The notes beneath the pieces are model-generated. The model had not been told where the DNA came from. It did no database searches and worked only from the letters and a program-made list of their open reading frames with translations. DNA of 64,000 nt from Chryseobacterium wanjuense (lineage in GTDB: Bacteria; Bacteroidota; Bacteroidia; Flavobacteriales; Weeksellaceae): assembly GCF_900111495.1 (NCBI RefSeq), contig NZ_FOIU01000002.1:496001-560000 (forward strand), written 5' to 3'. Below, one piece after another: positions 51,947-59,431 of the stretch. The position numbers were made by a program, and so were the translations under genes. The first letter of the stretch is position 1. The number at the start of each line of letters is the position of its first letter.

Positions 51947-52660
51947 ATGATTACCAATATAAGATGTATGATTATTGATGATGATGAGCTGGACAGGCTG
52001 GTTCTTCTTCATCATCTTAAGCAATATGACAATATAGAAGTCGTTGCGTCTTTTGACTCAGCGGAAAAAGCCATCCCTTATCTTGACCTTCCCATTGATC
52101 TTCTGGTCGCCGAAACGAAACTCAAAGGCATGAATGGATTGGAGTTCAGGAAATTAGCCCACAAAATTCCCGCCTGTATTTTTATAAGCTCCCACCCGGA
52201 AATGGCAATTAATACTTTTGAAATTGACACTTTAGACTTCATTCCAAAGCCATTAAAAACAGAACGTTTCCATATTTCTATGCAAAAGCTTTTTGATTTT
52301 TTTGAAATGAAAGAAAAATGCGAGTGTTTTGATGCTTTACTTGGTGAAAATTGTATTAAAATAAAAGAAGGAAGCAATATTTATCAGGTGAAGATCACAG
52401 ATATCCTTTATCTTGAAGCTTTAAAAGATTACACAAGAATCGTTACTCCCGAAAAAAAACACTGTATTCTGGATTCTATCGGAAATATTTTACATAAAAG
52501 CTATTTTGATTCTTTCGTGAGAATCCACAGAAGTTTTGCCGTTCCCAGACATCTGATCCGCAGTAAAAACAATCATGAAGTAGAGCTCGTACATCAGATA
52601 AAATTACCGATCGGAAGAGCCTATAAAGAGAATTTGTCCTTTTTTACCCCTCACGGCTAA
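51947..52660 (+). CDS. LytTR response regulator with Glu at the phosphoacceptor site
   Basis: 237 residues: a receiver domain (about 5-120) and a LytTR DNA-binding domain (about 135-232, KITDILYLEALKDYTRIVT... FVRIHRSFAV). The receiver retains D11-D12, the switch Ser81/82 and Lys101 (DFIPKP), but the residue aligned with the phosphoryl-accepting Asp is Glu56 (DLLVAETKLKGMNG). Glu at this position often mimics phosphorylation, so the protein may be constitutively active; this is inferred. No histidine kinase gene is in the neighbourhood. It lies directly upstream of a direct repeat and a secreted-protein operon. Confidence 0.88.
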   Translation: MITNIRCMIIDDDELDRLVLLHHLKQYDNIEVVASFDSAEKAIPYLDLPIDLLVAETKLKGMNGLEFRKLAHKIPACIFISSHPEMAINTFEIDTLDFIPKPLKTERFHISMQKLFDFFEMKEKCECFDALLGENCIKIKEGSNIYQVKITDILYLEALKDYTRIVTPEKKHCILDSIGNILHKSYFDSFVRIHRSFAVPRHLIRSKNNHEVELVHQIKLPIGRAYKENLSFFTPHG

Positions 52661-52724
52661 TTTTCAAAAATAACGGTAAACAGTGATATTTCCGGTGAAA
52701 AAATCATAAATATTTCCACTTTTC

Positions 52725-52760
52725 GTCGTTTGTCGATTTTTTTTGTCGTTTGTCTATTTT
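52725..52760 (+). promoter_or_regulatory. Direct repeat, candidate LytTR operator
   Basis: GTCGTTTGTCGATTTT (52725-52740) and GTCGTTTGTCTATTTT (52745-52760) differ at one base and are spaced 20 bp start to start, about two helical turns. The nCGTTTGT core resembles LytTR half-sites (consensus nnCGTTnAT-like, 9 bp repeated at about 21 bp). It is about 95 bp before the secreted operon's start and just after the LytTR gene. Confidence 0.6.
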
Positions 52761-52853
52761 CCAAATATCCGTCTGTGATATGTGGTAATTTAGTCTTCCA
52801 AAATTCTCTTTAAAAATTTTGACTAACCAATTAATAACCACAAAACCATTTAT

Positions 52854-53336
52854 ATGAAAAGAACATCTATTCAATGCTTCTTTCTCATTTTGCTCACCGT
52901 CCCCATTATTCTGCTGAAAGCACAATCAGCAGTTTTGGCAACAGGAGCAAATGCTACAGGAAGCAACGGCTCGGTTTCTTACAGTGTAGGACTGCCTGCC
53001 TACATCGTTAAGGGGAGCAACAACGAGATTATGGAAGGCCTGCAACACGCCTACGAAATCATAACACTGGCTACCAATGAAACCTCAACAACTGAAGAAG
53101 GCATTTTACTTTATCCTAATCCTTTCAAAGATTTTTTGTATCTCGATTTTACCACAAATAATTTTAAAGGTTCGGAGTATCAGCTTTTCGATGCTCAGGG
53201 AAAACTTATCAAAAGGGACAAAATCACCCAATCGAAGTCTGAATTCAATTTTTCTTCTCTTCCATCCGCCATGTATATCATCAGGATTATCCAAAACGGA
53301 GAAAATTTAAAAACATTTAAAATCATTAAAAAATAA
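52854..53336 (+). CDS. T9SS-secreted protein with type A sorting domain
   Basis: 160 residues: signal peptide (to about residue 23), a short module (SAVLATGANATGSNGSVSYSVG...MEGLQHAYEI) common at the start of Bacteroidota surface proteins, and a C-terminal type A T9SS sorting domain (about 84-160, LLYPNPFKDFLYLDF... YIIRIIQNGENLKTFKIIKK). The sorting domain would direct it through the outer membrane. It has almost no other domain, so it may act as a small surface anchor or partner of the large downstream protein, 5 bp later. Confidence 0.85.
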   Translation: MKRTSIQCFFLILLTVPIILLKAQSAVLATGANATGSNGSVSYSVGLPAYIVKGSNNEIMEGLQHAYEIITLATNETSTTEEGILLYPNPFKDFLYLDFTTNNFKGSEYQLFDAQGKLIKRDKITQSKSEFNFSSLPSAMYIIRIIQNGENLKTFKIIKK

Positions 53337-53341
53337 CAACC

Positions 53342-55864
53342 ATGAAAAAAATATTATTCGCAGTGGGAATTGTGCTGGGATCACACCTAGCCTTTGCACA
53401 AGTACCCGAAAAAATGAGCTATCAGGCAATTGTCCGAAATACGGGAGGACAAATTTTAGCCAATCAAAGTGTAGGAATCAGAGCAAGCATTTTGCAGGGA
53501 TCACCTGCAGGAGCGGCCGTTTATTCTGAAAGACTTACAGGAAATACCAATGCCAACGGTCTTCTCACTTTGGAAATCGGATCAGGAACCGTTCTTACAG
53601 GAACATTCAACACCATCAACTGGTCAACAGGAAGCTATTATCTAAAAACAGAAACCGACCCAACTGGCGGAACTAATTATACCATCACAGGAACCAGCCA
53701 ATTACTAAGTGTTCCTTACGCTATGTACGCAAAAACTGCAGGCGGCGGTGGCGGAAGTTTTGCCATTCCTTATACAAATACGGTCAATAATGCAGGAACT
53801 CTTTTCTCTTTAATCAATGACGGTGACGGAACCTCAGTAGAAGGAGTGAATAATACAACCACATCCAGCGTTGCTTCTGTAAGAGGTATTGTAAGCAATA
53901 CAGCTCCGGGAGGATTTTCTTCAGGAGTTCGCGGTATTAATAATGGCACAGGAGGTCTAGGTGTTGGTGTTTGGGGAAGCCAGGCCGGAAGCGGATGGGG
54001 AGTATATGGTGTAACACCAGACGGACTTGGAGTCTATGGAAATTCTTCTGCAAACGGATATGGAGTTTATGCCAACAGTAATACAGGAACAGGTCTTAAT
54101 GCCACCAGTAATAATGGTATTGGCGCTAATATAGCAATCTTTAATAATGCTAATAACAACAATGTCCTTAATGCCAACACTGTAGGAAATGGAACTGTTG
54201 TAAACGTTACCACAACAGGAAACGGGGCCGGTGTAAGAAGTTCTACAGGAAGCGGATTTGCCATACATGGTATCACTTCTGCTCAGACATCTGCCGGTGT
54301 TATCGGAGATAATAACGGAGCCGGTGAAGCTGTTGTGGGTAGAACTACCAGTGATATTGCAGGAGCCGTAGTAGGTAGAAACGATGGAGGCGGTTATGGT
54401 GTAAGAGGTTTTATTGCAACAAATACTTCCGGAACAGCAGTCGGAGTTTTGGGACAGGTCGGGCTTAATAACAGTATGGGACGCGCAGGACGCTTTGAGA
54501 ATTTTAATGCTTCAAATAATATCAATAATACTTTCGAAGTAGAATCAAATGGAAACGGAAACATTCCGGATAATACCCAAGGTAACGCCGCCTCTTTCTT
54601 ACTTGACAATACAAATAGTGTGGGAGCTGCAGTAAGAGGTGAAGTAAATACTATTTTCGGAAACTTTGGTGCTGCAGGTATTTTCGGTATTTCCTCAGGA
54701 ACAGGAGGACGTGCAGGATTATTTTACGCATCCAACCCGGCAGGAAACGGCGCTTCATTAATTGCCTTAACCGATGGAAACGGAAATGCCATCACAGCCA
54801 ATGCCGGAAAAGACGGAAATGGTATCGAAACCAATATCGACGGAGCAGGAAATGCTCTTTATGCCTGGGTTCCTACTTTTTCGACAGGACGTGCAGGTAG
54901 ATTTAATATCTTTAATGATGCCAATACAAGTGATGTAATTACTGTAACTACAGTCGGAAACGGTATTGCAGGTAACTTTAAAGTTGACAGGGTAACCGGT
55001 ACTTCTGCTGCTGTAAAAGGGGAAGTAAATTCTCAGTTTGCTAATTTTGGCACGGCAGGTATTTATGGTATTTCCTCAGGAACAGGAGGCTACGCCGGGT
55101 TATTCCACGCATCGAACCCTTCAGGAAATGGCCCTGCATTGATCGCCATTGCTGATGGTAACGGAAACGGTATCACTGCCAATGCCTCCAATACAGGTGA
55201 CGGTGTCGAAACTACTGCAGACGGAACAGGAAGCGCCATCTATGCATGGATTCCAAACTTTGGAACCGGACGTGCTGCAAGATTTGTGAATTATAATACA
55301 GCCAATACCAACCCTCCTCTTACGGCAGAAACACGAAGCGGCGGTTCTATTGCCGTATTCAGATCAGGAAATCCGGGAGCAGTGAATGTGGCGAGAATTG
55401 GCAATGACGGTAGAGGATTCTTTAACGGTGGCACACAAAGCAGTGGAGCCGACGTTGCGGAAGCTTTTGATGTGGAAGGAAACATTTCCAGCTATGAGCC
55501 GGGAGATATCCTGGTGATTTCAACCACAAAAGACAGATCCGTAGAAAAATCTTCAACGCCATATTCAAATCTTGTGGCCGGAGTTTATGCAACTAAACCT
55601 GGAGTTTTATTAACGGAAGAACATATTGATGCAGATCTTTCCGGTAAAGTTCCAATGGGAGTAATCGGTGTAATTCCTACAAAAGTTTGTCTGGAAGGTG
55701 GAAAAATAAAAAGAGGTGACCTTTTGGTAACATCTTCAAAATCCGGAGTAGCCATGAAAGGTAACCTTAAAAAAGTGAAAATCGGACAGGTTCTTGGAAA
55801 AGCCCTTCAGGATTATGATCAGAACGGAATCGGAAAAATCAACGTATTGGTAAACATTAAATAA
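53342..55864 (+). CDS. Large repetitive secreted surface protein
   Basis: 840 residues. Signal peptide to about residue 19, then a domain (about 20-135) with PEKMSYQAIVRNTGGQIL and LLSVPYAMYAKTA that is widespread in Bacteroidota exported proteins. A Gly/Asn-rich beta-repeat region (about 150-690; YGVYG, GRAGRF units) follows, including two near-copies of about 100 residues at 428 and 555. The C-terminal module (about 700-840; GADVAEAFDV... IKRGDLLVTSSKSGVAMKG... IGQVLGKALQ) is also known from surface/fibre-like proteins. No T9SS sorting domain. Probably a fibre- or adhesin-like surface protein; function is unproven. Confidence 0.8.
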   Translation: MKKILFAVGIVLGSHLAFAQVPEKMSYQAIVRNTGGQILANQSVGIRASILQGSPAGAAVYSERLTGNTNANGLLTLEIGSGTVLTGTFNTINWSTGSYYLKTETDPTGGTNYTITGTSQLLSVPYAMYAKTAGGGGGSFAIPYTNTVNNAGTLFSLINDGDGTSVEGVNNTTTSSVASVRGIVSNTAPGGFSSGVRGINNGTGGLGVGVWGSQAGSGWGVYGVTPDGLGVYGNSSANGYGVYANSNTGTGLNATSNNGIGANIAIFNNANNNNVLNANTVGNGTVVNVTTTGNGAGVRSSTGSGFAIHGITSAQTSAGVIGDNNGAGEAVVGRTTSDIAGAVVGRNDGGGYGVRGFIATNTSGTAVGVLGQVGLNNSMGRAGRFENFNASNNINNTFEVESNGNGNIPDNTQGNAASFLLDNTNSVGAAVRGEVNTIFGNFGAAGIFGISSGTGGRAGLFYASNPAGNGASLIALTDGNGNAITANAGKDGNGIETNIDGAGNALYAWVPTFSTGRAGRFNIFNDANTSDVITVTTVGNGIAGNFKVDRVTGTSAAVKGEVNSQFANFGTAGIYGISSGTGGYAGLFHASNPSGNGPALIAIADGNGNGITANASNTGDGVETTADGTGSAIYAWIPNFGTGRAARFVNYNTANTNPPLTAETRSGGSIAVFRSGNPGAVNVARIGNDGRGFFNGGTQSSGADVAEAFDVEGNISSYEPGDILVISTTKDRSVEKSSTPYSNLVAGVYATKPGVLLTEEHIDADLSGKVPMGVIGVIPTKVCLEGGKIKRGDLLVTSSKSGVAMKGNLKKVKIGQVLGKALQDYDQNGIGKINVLVNIK
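54623..55310 (+). repeat. Tandem intragenic duplication in the 840-aa protein
   Basis: Segments beginning at 54623 (GAAVRGEVN, residue 428) and 55004 (SAAVKGEVN, residue 555) each run about 307 bp to NDANT and NTANT. They share FGISSGTGG/YGISSGTGG, SNPAGNG/SNPSGNG, GNGNAITANA/GNGNGITANA and GRAGRF/GRAARF; the offset is 127 residues. Confidence 0.85.
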
Positions 55865-55870
55865 ACAATC

Positions 55871-56281
55871 ATGAAATCATTATATATCATTGCTTTTTTA
55901 GCATTAAGCGTAAATATTTATGCTCAGCAGGACAAAAAAGTTTCTGAAACACAGGAAGCTGCCAATTTTAAAGAGTCTAAAGAGTTCGAAGCCAAAATGA
56001 TGAAGGAAGCTCAGGACAGAGCCAAACAAACCCCTTCCACCACATTGCCTTCTGAGCAGGGACTTGAAGTAAAAAAACAGGCTCCGAAACAGGAAGTCGG
56101 AAATAATTCCGGAAAACTCTTGCCCAATACAGCAAGTTTAGACGAAATACGGGCTACGATCCCCGGAAGACAACCTCATAAGGCAACGAATTCTAGGAAC
56201 ACAAATAACAATGTTCAGGGATTACTCAGTACTCCTGAACTTACAATCTACGACATTAAAAAAACTATCCCAAAAAACTAA
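55871..56281 (+). CDS. Small secreted protein with two IP-ending motifs
   Basis: 136 residues with signal peptide (to about residue 19, NIYAQ), a Lys/Glu-rich helical part (AANFKESKEFEAKMMKEAQDRA), and a polar end containing two related segments: LPNTASLDEIRATIP and LSTPELTIYDIKKTIP, each hydrophobic-polar with final Ile-Pro. No known family. It is 6 bp after the 840-aa gene, so it belongs to the same three-gene operon; a role as accessory or chaperone-like partner is a guess. Confidence 0.72.
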   Translation: MKSLYIIAFLALSVNIYAQQDKKVSETQEAANFKESKEFEAKMMKEAQDRAKQTPSTTLPSEQGLEVKKQAPKQEVGNNSGKLLPNTASLDEIRATIPGRQPHKATNSRNTNNNVQGLLSTPELTIYDIKKTIPKN

Positions 56282-56309
56282 TAACAAAACACTAGATTTT
56301 TCAACAACA

Positions 56310-56345
56310 AAGAAGTCCGCATCGAGGTGCGGACTTTTGTTTTTT
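56310..56345 (+). terminator. Terminator of the three-gene surface operon
   Basis: AAGTCCGCA-TCGAGG-TGCGGACTT hairpin followed by TTGTTTTTT. Confidence 0.85.
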
Positions 56346-56363
56346 ATGTTTAAAATTATTAAA

Positions 56364-56473
56364 TACTTCGACTGCTACGCGCTCACGATGACACTGGCAA
56401 ATTATTCTGTCTAAGTAAACAGTAAGTATTAGCGACTTATCATCCTGAGCAAAGTTGAAGGATCTGTTATTTA
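56364..56473. repeat. Degenerate copy of the long inverted repeat
   Basis: Left TACTTCGACTGCTACGCGCT and right TCATCCTGAGC...GTTGAAGGATCT resemble the arms of the 25399 and 38690 elements, with AGTATTAG on the inner right side, but many pairs are lost. It sits between convergent genes. Confidence 0.55.
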
Positions 56474-56495
56474 TATGAATTATTTTAAATCAAAT

Positions 56496-56951
56496 TTAAT
56501 CCCAATCCGCAGCTACAAACTTCATCTGGTTTCCCTGATCATCAGACAATGTTAAAAAATGTCCTTCCACAGAATATTTCGTCATGTTTTTAAAACTTTT
56601 AGAAAAATCATCTTCCAGGCTCATATCAGGACAAGCCTTCAGTGTCGACCCTATTCCGGAAATTTTCACTTTCCCTTTATCTTTAAACTCGGAAGTAAAA
56701 AACACATTGTTGCAGCCCATAAAAGCTCCTCCCCTGATTTTCCCGTCTTCCATATTCGCTGTGAGATCAATTTTAGCACCTTTTTTTATTAAATCAGGTT
56801 TAGAATAGTTTCCAAAAGCGACCAACATCCATTCTCTTTGGATCTTATAATCACGAGCTGCAGGCTGAGTGTTTTGCTTCGCTGCAGAGGTACAATTCAT
56901 TAGTATTCCAAGAAATAAAATGGCAAAAAATGAAACTAATATCTTTTTCAT
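56496..56951 (-). CDS. META-domain lipoprotein
   Basis: 151 residues. Lipobox ILMNC with Cys20, then a META domain (about 36-147): IQREWMLVAFG, GGAFMGCNNVFFTSEF, STLKACPDMSLEDDF and FLTLSDDQGNQMKFV. Relatives such as HslJ are small envelope proteins linked to heat or antibiotic stress in E. coli; the role here is unknown. Monocistronic and convergent with the surface operon. Confidence 0.88.
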   Translation of the reverse strand: MKKILVSFFAILFLGILMNCTSAAKQNTQPAARDYKIQREWMLVAFGNYSKPDLIKKGAKIDLTANMEDGKIRGGAFMGCNNVFFTSEFKDKGKVKISGIGSTLKACPDMSLEDDFSKSFKNMTKYSVEGHFLTLSDDQGNQMKFVAADWD

Positions 56952-57036
56952 ATTCCTCTCAAATCCATTTTCATACCATTCCGGGGCAGAATAGCATAAA
57001 AATTAGTAAATTAGCGACACAAAATTATTTTATAAA

Positions 57037-59244
57037 ATGAAAAGACTATTTCTACTATTCACATTCTTGCTGGGTTTTGCTCAGATGAGAGCTGACGAAG
57101 GAATGTGGCTATTAATGCTTATCAAAAGACTTAATGGTGTAGATATGCAAAAAGAAGGTTTGCATCTTACACCTGAAGAAATTTATTCGGTAAACAATTC
57201 AAGCTTAAAAGATGCTATTGTAAGCTTCGGAGGATTCTGTACCGGAGAAATTGTTTCTAACCAGGGTCTTATCTTTACCAACCACCACTGTGGTTACGGG
57301 GCGGTAGCTGCGGCTTCTACACCGGAAAAAGATTACCTGAAGAATGGTTTCTGGGCAATGAAGCAAAAAGACGAATTCAATGCAAAAGATCTTTATGTAA
57401 GATTTTTGGTAAGAATGGATGATGCTACACAGAGAATCAATTCTAAACTTAATAACAACATGACCGCTGCAGAGAGAAAAGCTGTGATCGATGCTGAAAC
57501 AAAAGCAATCCAGACGGAAAACTCTGAAAATGGAAAATATACTGTCGTTGTAAGAGATTTCTTCAACGGAAACGAATTCTACTATTTCGTTTATCAAGAT
57601 TACAAAGATATCAGATTGGTAGGAGCTCCGCCTTCATCATTAGGAAAATTCGGTGGAGATACTGATAACTGGGAATGGCCAAGACACACTGCAGATTTCA
57701 CGGTTTTCAGAGTGTATGCTGACGCTGCAGGAAACCCTGCTGAATATTCTCCGAGCAATGTTCCTTTGAAGCCTAAGCATTTCTTACCGGTTTCTCTTAA
57801 AGGAATTAAGCCTGGTGATTTCTCAATGATTTTAGGATATCCGGGAAGAACAAACCGTTATCTTACATCTTACGGAATTCAGCAAATGGTTGGAAAAGAC
57901 TATCCGGCTTGGGTTGAAGCTTCCAAACTGGCAATGGATGTTATGAAGAAGTATATGGATAAAGACAAAGCTACTCAGCTTAACTATGCTTCTCAGTATG
58001 CTTCTGTAGCGAACTACTGGAAAAACAGACAAGGAACAATTGATGCCGTAATCAAAAACGGGACTATCACAGATAAGCAAGGCATTGAAGAGAAATTCAG
58101 AACATGGGCTTTGCAACCTGCCAATATTACAGATTATGAAACGGTTTTGGATGATATTGCAATCTATTACAAGCAGACATCTGACAGAAACGTTGAAAGA
58201 AACTATATGTCTCAGCTTTCCAGAAATGCTAAGTATTTCACTTTGGCATTACAGGTAGGAGCTGTTCTTAAATCTTACGCAGAACAAGATATGCAGGGAA
58301 GAGTAGCTATGAAACCAAAAGTAGAAGCTGCTTTAAAATCTGCTTACGAAAACATTAATACAAACCTTGAAGGAGAAATGCTAAACTCTATGGTGAACCT
58401 TTACAAAACAAAGGTAAAACCAGACGTTGCTTCTCCGACGCTTATGGGATTGGATGCGAATACACTTTCAAACGTAGCGTATTCTTCAATCTTCGCTAAT
58501 AAAACATCTGCAACCAACTTTATGTTGAACCCGGATCGTTTGAAATTAGACGCAGACCCACTTTGGAAAATTGCCAACGCACTTGTTGCAGATCAAAAAG
58601 CTTCCGCTGAAAGATTTGTAAAAATTGATGATAATTTTGCTAAAAACAACCGTTTATTCTTAGCAGGATTAATGAAGGCTATGCCTGAGAAAAAATTCTA
58701 TCCGGATGCCAACTCTACCATGAGATTAACATACGGAACAGTAGATAAATTGCCTATCAGAACAGACAGAAACTATTTTGGTATTACTGATAACTATTAT
58801 ACAGACATGACAGGTCTTGTTGGAAAATACAAGAAAGGTGACGAAGAATTCGACCTTCCGCAAAGAGTGATCGATCTTTATAATATGAAAGATTTTGGTC
58901 AGTATGCTGATGCTAAAGGATATATGCCGGTAAACTTCTTGTCAAACAACGATATTACAGGAGGTAACTCCGGATCACCGGTAATCGACGGAGACGGAAA
59001 TCTTATCGGTATCGCATTTGACGGAAACAGTGAAGCATTAAGCGGTGACATCGTTTTCGAACCGGAATGGCAGAAAACAATCAACGTAGACGTTCGTTTC
59101 GTTCTTTGGACAATCGACAAATACGCTGGTGCAAGAAGATTAGTAGACGAATTACAATTAGTAAGAGACGAAAATACTCCTGCAGATACAAAAACAAAAG
59201 CAGCCAGACCAGATCATGTAAAGGCCGCTAAAAAAGCAAAATAA
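57037..59244 (+). CDS. S46-family dipeptidyl-peptidase, DPP7-like
   Basis: Exported serine peptidase releasing N-terminal dipeptides from peptides in the periplasm. 735 residues, signal peptide to about residue 19. The His-containing motif TNHHCGYGAV has H83/H84; GGDTDNWEWPRHTADF follows, with the catalytic Asp close by. Nucleophile Ser645 is in GGNSGSPV. The residue 18 after it is Gly663 (IAFDGN), matching Gly in DPP7-type enzymes rather than the Arg673 of P. gingivalis DPP11, so a preference for hydrophobic P1 rather than Asp/Glu is inferred. Monocistronic. Confidence 0.93.
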   Translation: MKRLFLLFTFLLGFAQMRADEGMWLLMLIKRLNGVDMQKEGLHLTPEEIYSVNNSSLKDAIVSFGGFCTGEIVSNQGLIFTNHHCGYGAVAAASTPEKDYLKNGFWAMKQKDEFNAKDLYVRFLVRMDDATQRINSKLNNNMTAAERKAVIDAETKAIQTENSENGKYTVVVRDFFNGNEFYYFVYQDYKDIRLVGAPPSSLGKFGGDTDNWEWPRHTADFTVFRVYADAAGNPAEYSPSNVPLKPKHFLPVSLKGIKPGDFSMILGYPGRTNRYLTSYGIQQMVGKDYPAWVEASKLAMDVMKKYMDKDKATQLNYASQYASVANYWKNRQGTIDAVIKNGTITDKQGIEEKFRTWALQPANITDYETVLDDIAIYYKQTSDRNVERNYMSQLSRNAKYFTLALQVGAVLKSYAEQDMQGRVAMKPKVEAALKSAYENINTNLEGEMLNSMVNLYKTKVKPDVASPTLMGLDANTLSNVAYSSIFANKTSATNFMLNPDRLKLDADPLWKIANALVADQKASAERFVKIDDNFAKNNRLFLAGLMKAMPEKKFYPDANSTMRLTYGTVDKLPIRTDRNYFGITDNYYTDMTGLVGKYKKGDEEFDLPQRVIDLYNMKDFGQYADAKGYMPVNFLSNNDITGGNSGSPVIDGDGNLIGIAFDGNSEALSGDIVFEPEWQKTINVDVRFVLWTIDKYAGARRLVDELQLVRDENTPADTKTKAARPDHVKAAKKAK

Positions 59245-59263
59245 TCTTTATTGATATATTTTA

Positions 59264-59300
59264 AGAACCGTGAAAGAAAACTTTCACGGTTTTTTTATTT
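59264..59300 (+). terminator. Terminator after the S46 peptidase
   Basis: AACCGTGAAAG-AAAA-CTTTCACGGTT hairpin followed by TTTTT. Confidence 0.88.
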
Positions 59301-59431
59301 TTAATTTAAATCATATTTGATTTTCAATATATTATATTAAAATTTCGATAAATTAAATCAATTTTTGTCAGGATTCTGAAAACCAGCCGACTGTAGTTAT
59401 GAAACAATAATTATAACTATAAAATTTATTT

